Assembly: GCA_024236175.1 (NCBI GenBank)
Contig: JACKKY010000003.1
Location: 1 to 64,000 of the forward strand
Length of the DNA stretch: 64,000 nucleotides
Direction: 5' to 3'
From: Novosphingobium sp.
Lineage (GTDB): Bacteria; Pseudomonadota; Alphaproteobacteria; Sphingomonadales; Sphingomonadaceae
Both the position numbers and the translations under genes were made by a program. Every line of letters begins with the position of its first letter. Within the stretch, counting starts at the first letter, position 1. A model generated the notes under the pieces. It was not told the origin of the DNA, ran no database searches, and saw nothing but the letters and a program-made list of their open reading frames with translations. Positions 8,721-18,000 of the stretch are shown in pieces.

Positions 8721-9718
8721 GCCTCGTCGAGGAATTGCCCGAAAACGTGGCATCGCTGATGCGCTCCGGCGCGATCGCCCAATATGCCACCGTAAGCGCT
8801 GCAGGTGTGCCGATCGACACGCCGGTGCTCTACTTTCCGGACGACGATCTGGCCCGCGTCAACATTGCGACGGGGCTGTCCTACCCGGCCAAGGCCGAAA
8901 GGGCGCGGCGCAATCCGAAGGTGGGAATGTTGCTGCAGGCCGGGCCGAACGATCCGGTCATTTCCTTGTCCGGCATGGCGGCGGTCCGCGACGCGGACCT
9001 GCAGGACAATGTCGAACGCTACCTGGCCGAGGCTTGCTACACCTTGCCCCATGATCCAGACTGGTCGCTTGCCCGGCAGGCGGTCTGGTACTGGACGCGC
9101 ATCATCGTCGAGATCGCGCCCGCCCGCATCCTGTGGTGGGACAGCCCGGCGAAGATGGACAGCGCACCGATGTGCTGGGAAGCGTCGCCGGACACCGCGT
9201 TCCCGCCATCCGATCCCACTCCTCCGGGCAAGGCCAGCTCACCGGCGAAATGGACGCAAAAACCATGGCGCGACCTTGCCGAAACCGCGCTCGCAAGGGG
9301 CGTTGCCGGACATCTCACCGTGCTTGACCAGCGCGGCTTCCCGTTGCCGATGCCGGCCCGTTCCATCGCATTGACGCAGGATGGTCTTTCGCTCGACATG
9401 CCGGCCGGTGTGCCCTGGGCTTTCACCGGCAAGGGATGCCTCACTTTTGGCGGGGTGGAGACGCTTCTTGGCGATGTCAGCGCATCGGGCGGCAAGGTCA
9501 TGCTGGAAGTCGAGCGGACTCTGCCGGTCTTTCCGATGACCAGCGACATGAGGCAGCTCTGGAAACCCACCCCGGACACGCGCGCCCAGCTGATGCGCCG
9601 GCTTGAAGAAGAACTGGCGCGGCGCGGCCAACCTGTGCCGACGATCCCCACCGTACGGCCGCCGCCATCGCAAGGCTATCGTCGCCGTATGGAGCGGATG
9701 GGCAAGAGCTTCGAGTGA
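8717..9718 (+). CDS. Pyridoxamine 5'-phosphate oxidase-like split-barrel flavin-binding protein
   Basis: 333 residues; ATGA overlap with the preceding Rieske gene. The N-terminal half (AQYATVSAAGVPIDTPVLYF, then ATGLSYPAKAERARRNPKVG) is a typical FMN or F420-binding split beta-barrel. A second barrel-like half begins near residue 195 (GHLTVLDQRGFPLPMPAR), suggesting an internal duplication. In this operon it could be a flavin reductase or oxidoreductase supplying or finishing the oxygenase chemistry; that role is inferred. Last gene of the operon, convergent with the DNA ligase. Confidence 0.75.
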   Translation: MSLVEELPENVASLMRSGAIAQYATVSAAGVPIDTPVLYFPDDDLARVNIATGLSYPAKAERARRNPKVGMLLQAGPNDPVISLSGMAAVRDADLQDNVERYLAEACYTLPHDPDWSLARQAVWYWTRIIVEIAPARILWWDSPAKMDSAPMCWEASPDTAFPPSDPTPPGKASSPAKWTQKPWRDLAETALARGVAGHLTVLDQRGFPLPMPARSIALTQDGLSLDMPAGVPWAFTGKGCLTFGGVETLLGDVSASGGKVMLEVERTLPVFPMTSDMRQLWKPTPDTRAQLMRRLEEELARRGQPVPTIPTVRPPPSQGYRRRMERMGKSFE

Positions 9719-9774
9719 ACCGCCGCCGGTCGGCTCTTGCCGCTCGTGCTCTCTCCCCGACCATCCGGCCCCGA

Positions 9775-11364
9775 TCAGTCCACCACCAGGGCCTGCAACG
9801 CCTCCAGCCGGTCGGCCTCGTGCGCCGGCTTGTCGGTCCGGATGCGGTTGATGCGGGGAAAGCGCATCGCGAGGCCCGACTTGTGGCGCTTGCTGCGATG
9901 GACCGAATCGAAGGCGACTTCGAAGACGAGGCTCCTGTCCGTCTCCCGCACCGGACCGAAGCGATTGACCGTGTGCCGCCGCACGTGGGAATCGAGCCAT
10001 TTGAGTTCCTCGTCGGTGAAGCCGAAATAGGCCTTGCCGACCGGCAGCAGCTCAGCTCCTTCGCCGGGGTCGCCGTCCCAGCATCCGAAGGTGAAATCGG
10101 AATAGAAGGAAGAGCGCTTGCCGCTGCCGCGCTGCGCATACATCAGCACGCAGTCGACCAGCAGCGGATCGCGTTTCCACTTGTACCACAGGCCGGTGCG
10201 CCGTCCGGCGACGTAGGGACTGTCGCGGCGCTTGAGCATGATGCCTTCGATCGCATTGTCGCGCCCGGCGGCGCGCAGCTGGTCGAGGTCTTCGAAGCGG
10301 GTGGCGCCGATCAGCTCGGACAGGTCGAACCGCCCGGAATCTAGGCGGTCCATGATCGCTTCGAGGCGATTGCGCCGCTCCACCCATGGCAGGGGCCGCA
10401 CATCGTCGCCGTCGATCATCAGCAGGTCGTAGACGCGCAGGAACGCCGGCGCCTCGGCCAGCAGCTTGCGCGGGACCGTCTTGCGGCCGAGCCGCTGTTG
10501 CAGGGCATTGAAGCTGGCCGCCCCGCCGCTCTCACCGCCCTGATGCGATCCGCGCACCAGCAATTCGCCGTCCAGCACCGCCGGGAAGGGAAGCGCTTCG
10601 GCGATCTCGGGAAAGCTGACCGAGATGTCGTCGCCCGAACGCGAATACAGCCGGGTCGCACCGGCGACATGCACGAGCTGGACGCGGATGCCATCCCATT
10701 TCCATTCGGCGGCGAACTCCTTCAGGTCCAGTTCGGTTTCCTCGAGCGGATGGGCGAGCATGAAGGGCCGGAAGACCGGCTGGTCGTCGCAGCGCGGCGG
10801 CGGCGCGCCGCGCGCCGCCCAGTCGAACAGCGCGGCATAGGGCGGTTCGATGCCGTGCCAGTATTCCTCTATCTCGTCGACGCTGACGCCGAACGCCTGC
10901 GCGAAGGCGACCTTGGCAAGGCGTGCCGAAATGCCGATCCGCAAGGCGCCGGTCGCGAGCTTGAGCAGGGCGAAGCGTCCCGACACGTCCAGGCGGTCAA
11001 GCAGGGCGGCGAGGTCGTGCCGGACCGAGTTCCGCGTCATCCGGCCAAGCGCTTCGACGGCTTCCGAAACGCTGGGCGGAGACGGATTGTCCGTGCCGGG
11101 CCACAGCAGGCTCGCCGTCTCGGCGGTGTCGCCGACATAGTCGCGCGAGAGCTGGAACAGCACCGGGTCCACGCGTTCCATCAGCAGGTTGCGCACAGTG
11201 GAGGACTTGACCGCCGGGAAGTCGAGGCCGCCGGTGAGCGCGGCGAGCGACCAGCCGCGGTCCGGATCGGCCGTTTCGCGCAGGTAGTCGGCAAGCAGCG
11301 CGAGCTTTTCCGTGCGGCGGCGGGTGTAGACCAGGGCGTCGAGAAGGGCGGCGAAGCGTTCCAT
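9775..11364 (-). CDS. ATP-dependent DNA ligase, ligase-associated DNA-damage-response type
   Basis: 529 residues. An N-terminal DNA-binding domain (1-200) precedes the nucleotidyltransferase domain. The AMP-accepting lysine is K222 in EWKWDGIRVQ (motif I, K-x-D-G). LYSRSGDD (motif III region), IEGIMLKRRDSPY and LWYKWKRDP (motifs IV-V) follow, then an OB-fold C-terminus. Its size and its neighbour (the exonuclease gene, 3 bases away) place it in the bacterial ligase set linked to the metallo-beta-lactamase exonuclease, Lhr-like helicase and PdeM phosphoesterase. It seals nicks during repair. Confidence 0.93.
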   Translation of the reverse strand: MERFAALLDALVYTRRRTEKLALLADYLRETADPDRGWSLAALTGGLDFPAVKSSTVRNLLMERVDPVLFQLSRDYVGDTAETASLLWPGTDNPSPPSVSEAVEALGRMTRNSVRHDLAALLDRLDVSGRFALLKLATGALRIGISARLAKVAFAQAFGVSVDEIEEYWHGIEPPYAALFDWAARGAPPPRCDDQPVFRPFMLAHPLEETELDLKEFAAEWKWDGIRVQLVHVAGATRLYSRSGDDISVSFPEIAEALPFPAVLDGELLVRGSHQGGESGGAASFNALQQRLGRKTVPRKLLAEAPAFLRVYDLLMIDGDDVRPLPWVERRNRLEAIMDRLDSGRFDLSELIGATRFEDLDQLRAAGRDNAIEGIMLKRRDSPYVAGRRTGLWYKWKRDPLLVDCVLMYAQRGSGKRSSFYSDFTFGCWDGDPGEGAELLPVGKAYFGFTDEELKWLDSHVRRHTVNRFGPVRETDRSLVFEVAFDSVHRSKRHKSGLAMRFPRINRIRTDKPAHEADRLEALQALVVD

Positions 11365-11367
11365 CGC

Positions 11368-12369
11368 TCAGTCGTCCTCGTCCTCGAACCCGACCAGCGC
11401 CAGCGCGCGGGCCCGGCGCTGGTGCAGCGCGCACCAGCGCAGCAGTCCGTCCTCGCGGCCGTGGGTGATCCAGCACTCCGCCGGATCGACTTCCTCGATG
11501 GTGGCGGTCAGCTCGTCCCAGTCCGCGTGGTCGGAGATGATGAGCGGCAGCTCGACGTTGCGCTGCCGGGCGCGCTGGCGAATGCGCATCCAGCCCGAGG
11601 CCATGGCGGTGATCGGGTCCGGCAGGCGCCGGCTCCACCGGTCGTTGAGCGCGGAAGGCGGGCACAGCACGATCCGGCCCGCCATCTCGTCCTTCGCGGT
11701 GTCGGCGACCGGGCGCAGGTCGCCCAGCGGCACGCCGAGCTCCTCGTAGAGGCGGCACATGCGTTCCAGCGCGCCGTGCAGGAAGATCGGAGCATCGTGT
11801 CCCGATTGTCGCAACTCGGCGATGATTCTTTGCGCCTTGCCGAGCGCATAGGCCCCGACCAGCACGGCGCGGTCGGGATGCGCCTTGCTGGTCTCGCGGA
11901 GCCTGTCGATCTCAAGCCCGGTCGGCGGGTGGCGGAAGACCGGCAGGCCGAATGTCGCCTCGGTGATGAAGATGTCGCAGGGGGTGACGGCAAAAGGGCG
12001 GCAGGTCGGGTCCGGACGGCGCTTGTAGTCCCCGGTCACGAGCACACGCTCGCCGGCATGCTCGAGCAGGATCTGCGCCGAGCCGAGCACGTGTCCCGCC
12101 GGGTGAAACGTGGCGCGCACCTTGCCCGCGAGCATGACGTCCTCGCCGTAGGCGACCGGGCGGGCGCGACCGTCGGTGCCGTATCGCAGGTCCATGACCG
12201 CAAGCGTTTCCGGCGTCGCCATGGTGCAGCCATGCCCGCCGCGGGCATGGTCGGCATGGCCATGCGTCACGAGGGCCGTGTCGACCGGGCGGGACGGATC
12301 GATCCAGCAATCCGCCGGTTCGACATACAGGCCCTGAGGTTCGGCGCGGATCCAGTGTTTGGCCGTCAC
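11368..12369 (-). CDS. Ligase-associated DNA-damage-response exonuclease (metallo-beta-lactamase fold)
   Basis: 333 residues from a GTG start whose bases overlap the upstream TGA (GTGA). The metal-binding motif is H36-x-H38-x-D40-H41 in THGHADHARGG, with further ligands in PAGHVLGSAQ and VTGDYKRR, and a C-terminal beta-CASP-type region ending in ISDHADWDEL and WITHGRE. This is the SNM1/Artemis-like exonuclease family that travels with the ligase downstream. It probably trims DNA ends before ligation. Confidence 0.93.
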   Translation of the reverse strand: MTAKHWIRAEPQGLYVEPADCWIDPSRPVDTALVTHGHADHARGGHGCTMATPETLAVMDLRYGTDGRARPVAYGEDVMLAGKVRATFHPAGHVLGSAQILLEHAGERVLVTGDYKRRPDPTCRPFAVTPCDIFITEATFGLPVFRHPPTGLEIDRLRETSKAHPDRAVLVGAYALGKAQRIIAELRQSGHDAPIFLHGALERMCRLYEELGVPLGDLRPVADTAKDEMAGRIVLCPPSALNDRWSRRLPDPITAMASGWMRIRQRARQRNVELPLIISDHADWDELTATIEEVDPAECWITHGREDGLLRWCALHQRRARALALVGFEDEDD

Positions 12370-13334
12370 GATGCCGCGCTCGCCGGCTCCCGGTAGTCGG
12401 GCAGTGCCTGCTCGGCGAAGCCCCAGCCCTGCAGCTTTTTAGAACGCTCGATCAGCCCGGCCGCGTCGTCGATCGAGAAGGGATGGGCGTCCTTCATCGC
12501 GTCCAGCTCGTCCCAGGCGATCGGGACGGCCACTGGCGCTCCCACACGCGCGCGGGCGGAATAGGGCAGCACCGCGGTGGAACCGCGCTGGTTGCGCAAC
12601 CAGTCGATGAAGATCCTGCCCTTGCGTTTGGCCTTGCTCATGGTCGCGGTGAAGCGGTCCGGTTCCGCCTCGCTCAAACCCTTGGCGAACCGCTTCGCGA
12701 AGCCCCCGTGGGCATCCCAGTCATGGCCGCGAGCGAGTGGCACGACGACGTGAACCCCCTTGCCGCCGGACAGCATCGCAAAGCTGACGAGGCCGAGGTC
12801 TGCGAGATGGTCGCGAATGTCCGTTGCGGCCTGCTTGCACGCATCGAAATCCAGCCCTTCGTCGGGATCGAGGTCGAAGATCATCCGGTCGGGGGCTTCG
12901 ACGTCGTCGCTTCTTGCCGCCCAGCCATGGAACTCGATCGTCCCCATCTGCACGCAGGCGATGATCCCGGCCGCGTCGGAGATGAAGAGATAGTCCTCCG
13001 TGTCGCCGCCCTTCTCCCTGATCGCCACATGGTGCACATGCGGTCCGAACGAGCCATTGTCGTGTTTCTGGAAGAAGCACTTCCTGGCCCGGCCCTGCGG
13101 GCAGCGGACAAGGCTGATCGGCCGGTTCGCGGCGAAGGGCAGCATCAGCGGCGCGACCGCGGTGTAATAGTCCGCCAGGTCGCCCTTTGTCAGTCCGGTG
13201 CCGGGGAAGATCACGCGATCGCGGCTGGTCACCTTGACGTCGATCTCATCGTCGGTGGCAGGCTGCGCCCTTTCGGGGACGCGCCGGGGCGCAGGCTTCT
13301 TCTGCTTGCCGTTGTGCCGGACCGGTTCCGCCAT
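12366..13334 (-). CDS. Stand-alone LigD polymerase domain (non-homologous DNA ligase primase/polymerase)
   Basis: 322 residues corresponding to only the archaeo-eukaryotic primase-like polymerase domain of LigD, without nuclease or ligase domains. Metal-binding D154 and D156 lie in FDLDPDEG. LSGGKGVHVVVPL, FIDWLRNQRGSTAVLPYSAR and VPIAWDEL are the family's conserved stretches. The first 30 residues are basic and probably disordered. It adds nucleotides at DNA ends; coupled by a 4-base overlap to the exonuclease and then the ligase, it makes a repair operon read leftwards. No Ku gene is visible. Confidence 0.92.
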   Translation of the reverse strand: MAEPVRHNGKQKKPAPRRVPERAQPATDDEIDVKVTSRDRVIFPGTGLTKGDLADYYTAVAPLMLPFAANRPISLVRCPQGRARKCFFQKHDNGSFGPHVHHVAIREKGGDTEDYLFISDAAGIIACVQMGTIEFHGWAARSDDVEAPDRMIFDLDPDEGLDFDACKQAATDIRDHLADLGLVSFAMLSGGKGVHVVVPLARGHDWDAHGGFAKRFAKGLSEAEPDRFTATMSKAKRKGRIFIDWLRNQRGSTAVLPYSARARVGAPVAVPIAWDELDAMKDAHPFSIDDAAGLIERSKKLQGWGFAEQALPDYREPASAAS

Positions 13335-13602
13335 GGCTCCTGCGAATTCCTTTCCTTCCTTGCCCTTGAGGGACCGTGTGCCCGCCCCTTCTTCGGCTTT
13401 AACTCGCCCGGGCCGCGTCGGTTGCGCAATCTTGCCGGAGTTTCGTCGACAAGCCGGTCGCCATCAAGCGCAAAGCGGCCCGATGCCGATTGCGGCAGCC
13501 AGTCCCCGGTATTCGCGCCTTTCCAGCCCACTTCCGGCACTTGACCACGGCGGGGTCTTCCATAGTCTGGAGGGCCGGGTCGGTTCATACGAAGGAAGCA
13601 GC

Positions 13603-13809
13603 ATGACGAAACCATTCCTGCCATATGGCGCCGATGTGGACGCAAAGGCCGAAGCCGACGATGCCGCGCCGGTGCGGATCGATTTCTTCGAGCCCTATGG
13701 TGCGTCCTGCCTTGCGGCCCTCGTCACCAAGACGGACAGCCAGAAGGCGCCGCAACCGCCGAAGTCCCCGCGCCGTTCGGTCGTTCGCCTCAACTCGGGC
13801 AGGGAGTGA
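13603..13809 (+). CDS. Small hypothetical protein, 68 residues
   Basis: The ATG at 13603 follows GAAGGAAG and the frame ends at 13807-13809. The N-terminus (MTKPFLPYGADVDAKAEADD) is acidic, the middle is FFEPYGASCLAAL, and the C-terminus is basic and proline-rich (KAPQPPKSPRRS). No family recognised. It sits between the leftward LigD polymerase and a convergent hydrolase-like gene. Support is the ribosome binding site and sensible composition only. Confidence 0.45.
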   Translation: MTKPFLPYGADVDAKAEADDAAPVRIDFFEPYGASCLAALVTKTDSQKAPQPPKSPRRSVVRLNSGRE

Positions 13810-13911
13810 ACGCCCGGTCACCGGCCTTCGGCCTGAGGCCGCTTCAGGGAGATATTGCAACGGCCAGTCAGCTTGCCGCCCTACGGTTCGCTTTCGAGCA
13901 GGGCTGGTCCG

Positions 13912-14928
13912 CTACGCGCCTTCGCGAAGCCCTAGCAGCGCCTGTTCCTGCGGTGCCGGGGTCGAGCCCGGAACCGGCCAGTCGGTCCGCTCGTTCACCA
14001 GCGTCTCGAACGCAGGCAGCAGCATGTCCATCGCGAACAGGGCCCGGATGGTGTTGTGCCCGATATTGGGCATCGCGAAGGTCCTGATCGTCGAAAGACC
14101 TTCCACGTTGCGGGCATAAGCGACGTCGGTCTGGTTGAGTTCGCCGTAATACAGCGCGCGCGGCACGGCTGGATCGGCCTTTTCCAGCAGGGTTCTCAAA
14201 TTGATTTTCCAGCGGGGATCGGCCTGGCCGAAGATGTCGGCCCGGTTCGGATTGTGAGCCATCGTATCGGGGTGGCGGTCCGTCGATTGCGAAAAGCCCA
14301 GGTAACCTGCGCAGGGGATTCGCAGGGCAGTCAGCAGGGCGGCGAACCCGGCACTGGAAAATCCCGTGACGAAGATCTTCTTGATTCCGTTCTTGCGCGC
14401 GATGTCCTGGATCCTGTCGCCGATGCCCGTGAAGTCGCCGGCGATACCGCTTGCGCCCTGCAGATAGGCATATCTGCTGCTGTCTTTCAGGAACAGCAGA
14501 TCGCAATCCAGTTTCGAAAGCATCGCGGCGATCATCGCGTTCGAGAAGTACAGATTGTTGAAGATCGAGGTGAAGATCACGAGCAGTCGCTTCGACGGCT
14601 TGTCCTTGCCGAGATAGAGGTATCCGTCCGTCCTGTAGAATTTTTCCATGAGGACGGGATTGGTCTTTTCGAAACGGAAAAACGTCCTGATTTTCCGGTA
14701 GCTCGATTCCAGGGCCGCCGCTGCGGCCCGGGCCTTGGGGTCGGGGGCATTTTCCTTCAGTTGGGCGTCCAGCGGTCCGGCTGCCGGATGGCCGTGAGAG
14801 TGAAGCAGGATCGAGAGGTCCAACGCCTTTCGGACCGACAGCCTCTCGGCGGCCGCGTCCTTCAGTGCGAGTTCGAGCAATGCCAGCGTGTGCTGCTGGG
14901 GGCTGTCGAACGTGATGTCAGAAGGCAT
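13912..14928 (-). CDS. Alpha/beta-hydrolase-like protein of unknown function
   Basis: 338 residues, no signal peptide. Residues 113-140 and 185-205 look like the central strands of an alpha/beta fold. TGFSSAGFAALL carries a nucleophile-elbow-like S in G-F-S-S-A-G, and a late NIGHNT could hold the histidine. An alpha-helical cap of about 110 residues precedes the fold. I do not recognise the exact family. It lies 127 bases downstream of, and in the same direction as, the adenylation/ATP-grasp fusion gene, so it may release or trim that enzyme's product; this is inference. Confidence 0.65.
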   Translation of the reverse strand: MPSDITFDSPQQHTLALLELALKDAAAERLSVRKALDLSILLHSHGHPAAGPLDAQLKENAPDPKARAAAAALESSYRKIRTFFRFEKTNPVLMEKFYRTDGYLYLGKDKPSKRLLVIFTSIFNNLYFSNAMIAAMLSKLDCDLLFLKDSSRYAYLQGASGIAGDFTGIGDRIQDIARKNGIKKIFVTGFSSAGFAALLTALRIPCAGYLGFSQSTDRHPDTMAHNPNRADIFGQADPRWKINLRTLLEKADPAVPRALYYGELNQTDVAYARNVEGLSTIRTFAMPNIGHNTIRALFAMDMLLPAFETLVNERTDWPVPGSTPAPQEQALLGLREGA

Positions 14929-15055
14929 GGTCTGCCACTGTCCGTTTGCGTGTCGCCAAGGCTAGCATTTCCATTACCCGATGCTCAATCCATCGGCTCG
15001 TTCGGAACATACCGGTCGGCTTGCGCGCTTGTCGCTTCAGCGCGATTTCTTCGGC

Positions 15056-18000
15056 CTAGTGCCGGCGATGCGGCTTCGTCCAGCCGGCGAATAGTCGCTC
15101 CAGCGCGGCGGCATGCGTTTCCGGCAGGGGACCGGCGGGGTCGCGCTCGGAGACCAGCGCGCGGTCGACGTGGGTGACGCTGTCGACCCATTCGAGCGGC
15201 AGTCCGGTATAGAGCAGCTCGTCCGAACGCACGACCAGCACCAGCGCATGCACCTCGCGGGAAAGCACCAGCGCCCGCGTGCGATGATACACGCCGCGCA
15301 GGTCCATGGGGATGTCCGTGCCCTCGCCGTCGAGGGTCCGGGCCGCATCGCTCAGGTGGACGCCGGGTCCGGCCGAGCGCAATCGCTGCCAGCGCTCCTG
15401 CGCGGCCTGCCACGCGGCATCGCCGCCAACGAAGACCTCGACCGGGACCCGGCCGTCGCCGCCGCCCAGCAGGCGGTCGAGATATTCGGGGAGATGGCGC
15501 CGCGAGATGTCCCCGCCGCCCAGCAGCGGCCCGAAATTGACCTCGTTCACGATCGCGCCGTTCTCGTGCCAGGGCCGCGCGATGTCCGGCGTGATGATAT
15601 CGACTCCGGCAACGTCCAGCCCGAGCAGCGCGGTTGCCGCCAGCGCCACGCGCAGGTTTTCGGGATGGATCGCATCGGTCACGTCCTCGTCCACGCCGCC
15701 CCACGCATTCGACTCGATGCGGCGCAGGGCGACGAATTCGCCGGCGGCAGCCACGTAGTCCGGCGACAGGCCGGTCGCGGCAAGGCAGGCGAGGGCGGGC
15801 TCGTCGAGCGGCATGATCTCGGTGCGCTTCCAGTTGGGCCGCAGCTGCTGGGCAGCGTGTTCGGCGGCGACCAGCTCCGAGATGCTGTGCGATCCGTCGC
15901 CATGCACGCCCATCGGGCGGCGCTTTACGGCGTAGAGAAGCTTGCCCCGCGCCACGAACAGGCGGTGGCACACCCCATCGACCTGGCGTTCGACAATCAC
16001 CTGCCCGTTGTGCGCCAGCCGCATGGTTTCTTCGAACGCCGGTTCGATTGTGTCGGGATTCACATCCACCGTCACACCTACGCCGCCGTCGCGGTCCGAA
16101 GGCTTGACGACGACCGGCCAGCCCAGCCGCTGTGCTGCTGCCCGTGCCGCCTCCGCGCTGGAGACGACGTCGTGACGGGGGGCGGGCAGACCGGCCCTGC
16201 GCAGCAACTGTGCGGTCAGCGCCTTGTCGGCGAGCCGGGCGCTCATGGCCGGATCGCGTTCGGTGGTGCTGCGCTCGATGCGTTGGGAGTTCGCTCCCCA
16301 GCCGAGCTGGTAGACGCCGGCGCCCAGCGCAATGAACGGGATCTCGCGTCGATGGGCGGCGCGCAGCAGCTGGTAAGTCGACTTGCCGACCGGCAGCAGG
16401 TCCGCGCAAGGGATGATCACGCGCTGGATCACGCCGTCGAAAAAGGCCTTGCGGTTCTCGAGCGAGGGCGGGTTGGCGGCGCCCCATGCGGCAAGCAGGA
16501 ACGCGTGCTGCAACGCTGTCTCGAGCACTTTCTGTGGCAGTTCGTCGGCCAGCGGGAACAGGAACTGCGCCTGCCATTGCTCCGGATCGGCATCGGACCG
16601 GCTGCATTCCACAACCCGGGGTCGGTCGAAGACCGGCAGGCGCAATGCCTGCAGGAGCAGGCGGGCAAGATGCAGGCCGCGTACCAGCCATAGCCTGGCG
16701 ACGGTGTCTTCAGTGCCCTCGCCTTGCCCGGGCGCGCGGGGGGGCGGCAGATCGTCTTCCAGGACTTCAAGCCAGCGGTCCACCGCCGCGAGGTCGGGTT
16801 CGGCCGGCAGCCTGAAACTCGTACCCACCCGCCGGGCGAGCTGGCGGGCCGTGGCGGGCGCAGATTCTTGCTCTTGCGCACGCGCCTGGACCGGCGCCAG
16901 CGAACCGGCGGGCGGAGGCTGCAGGCGCGCGCCGATCTGCATGCGGATGTCCTCGCGCAGCGGCTTGCCCTGCTCGTTGCGCGGTATCTCCATCATCGTG
17001 AACACGCCGTGCAGCGCGTGGTCGCCGATGCGCTCGCGGACGAAATCCAGCAGCTCGCTCTCGGAAGCCCTGGTGCCCGGCTTCAGGCACACCGCCGCCA
17101 CCGGAACGTCCTGATAGACCGGATGGCGCAGCGGCATCGCTGCGGCGTCCTCCACGGCGGGATGGCCCAGCAGCGTCTGCTCGATTTCGGCCGGATAGAT
17201 ATTGATGCCGTTCATGATCATCAGGTCGTCGGCCCGGCCGAGATGGATCAGGAGGCCGTCGTCGGTGAGCCTTCCGAGGTCGCCCGGGTAGAACCAGCCG
17301 TCGCGGAATGCGGCCGACGTCGCCTCGGGATCGTTCAGATACCCGTCGATGGCCGTGGCGCTGCGGAACCTGACGTGGCCCGCTTCTCCTGCGGGAAGCG
17401 GAGAGCCGCCCTCGTCGACCACCTGCAGCTCGAAGCCCGGGTGGGCATGGCCGACATTGCCGGGCATCTCGTAAACCTCTTCCAGCCGCGTGCGGCAGCT
17501 CGTGCTGCATTCGTTGGCGCCGTAGAGCACGTAGAGGCGTGGGCACAGCCGGTCGCGGATACGCTCGCGCAGGCTGGCGGAAACCGCCGAGCCGCCGACC
17601 ATCAGCGCCTCGAGCGAAGGCAGGGCCGGGGCGGATTGCTCCGGCAGCGAACCCAGCAGTTGCTCGATGTGGAAGACGGTGCCGTACAGCGCGGTGAAGC
17701 GGCCGGCGGCGGCCGCGCCGACCGGGTCGAGCCGTGCGGCATCGGAAAGCAGGATCGCCCCGCCTCGCGCGAATGCCTCAAGGTAGCGGAGCTTCGAAGC
17801 GTAGAAGTCGAGCGCGATCATCGACAGGAGCACGTCGCCGTCACCGTAGGGAAGCCACGCCCGGCCGGCTTCCATCCGGGCCCATTGCTGGCGGTGGGTG
17901 ATCGGCAGGTATTTGGGCCTGCCGGTCGAACCGGATCCCGACGCGATGATCCAGGGCGCCTCCGGCTCGGCGACAAGCGCCGGCGCCGCTGCCGGATCGG

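Noticed and set aside
10498..12396. A 632-codon open frame on the + strand across the ligase and exonuclease genes
   Set aside because: It is the antisense of two clearly conserved genes; its translation has the arginine/glycine/valine-rich look of a shadow frame in GC-rich DNA.
13806..14087. A 93-codon + strand frame starting at a GTG overlapping the small gene's stop
   Set aside because: Most of it is antisense to the hydrolase-like gene, and the C-terminal half is low-complexity A/S/R/P sequence.
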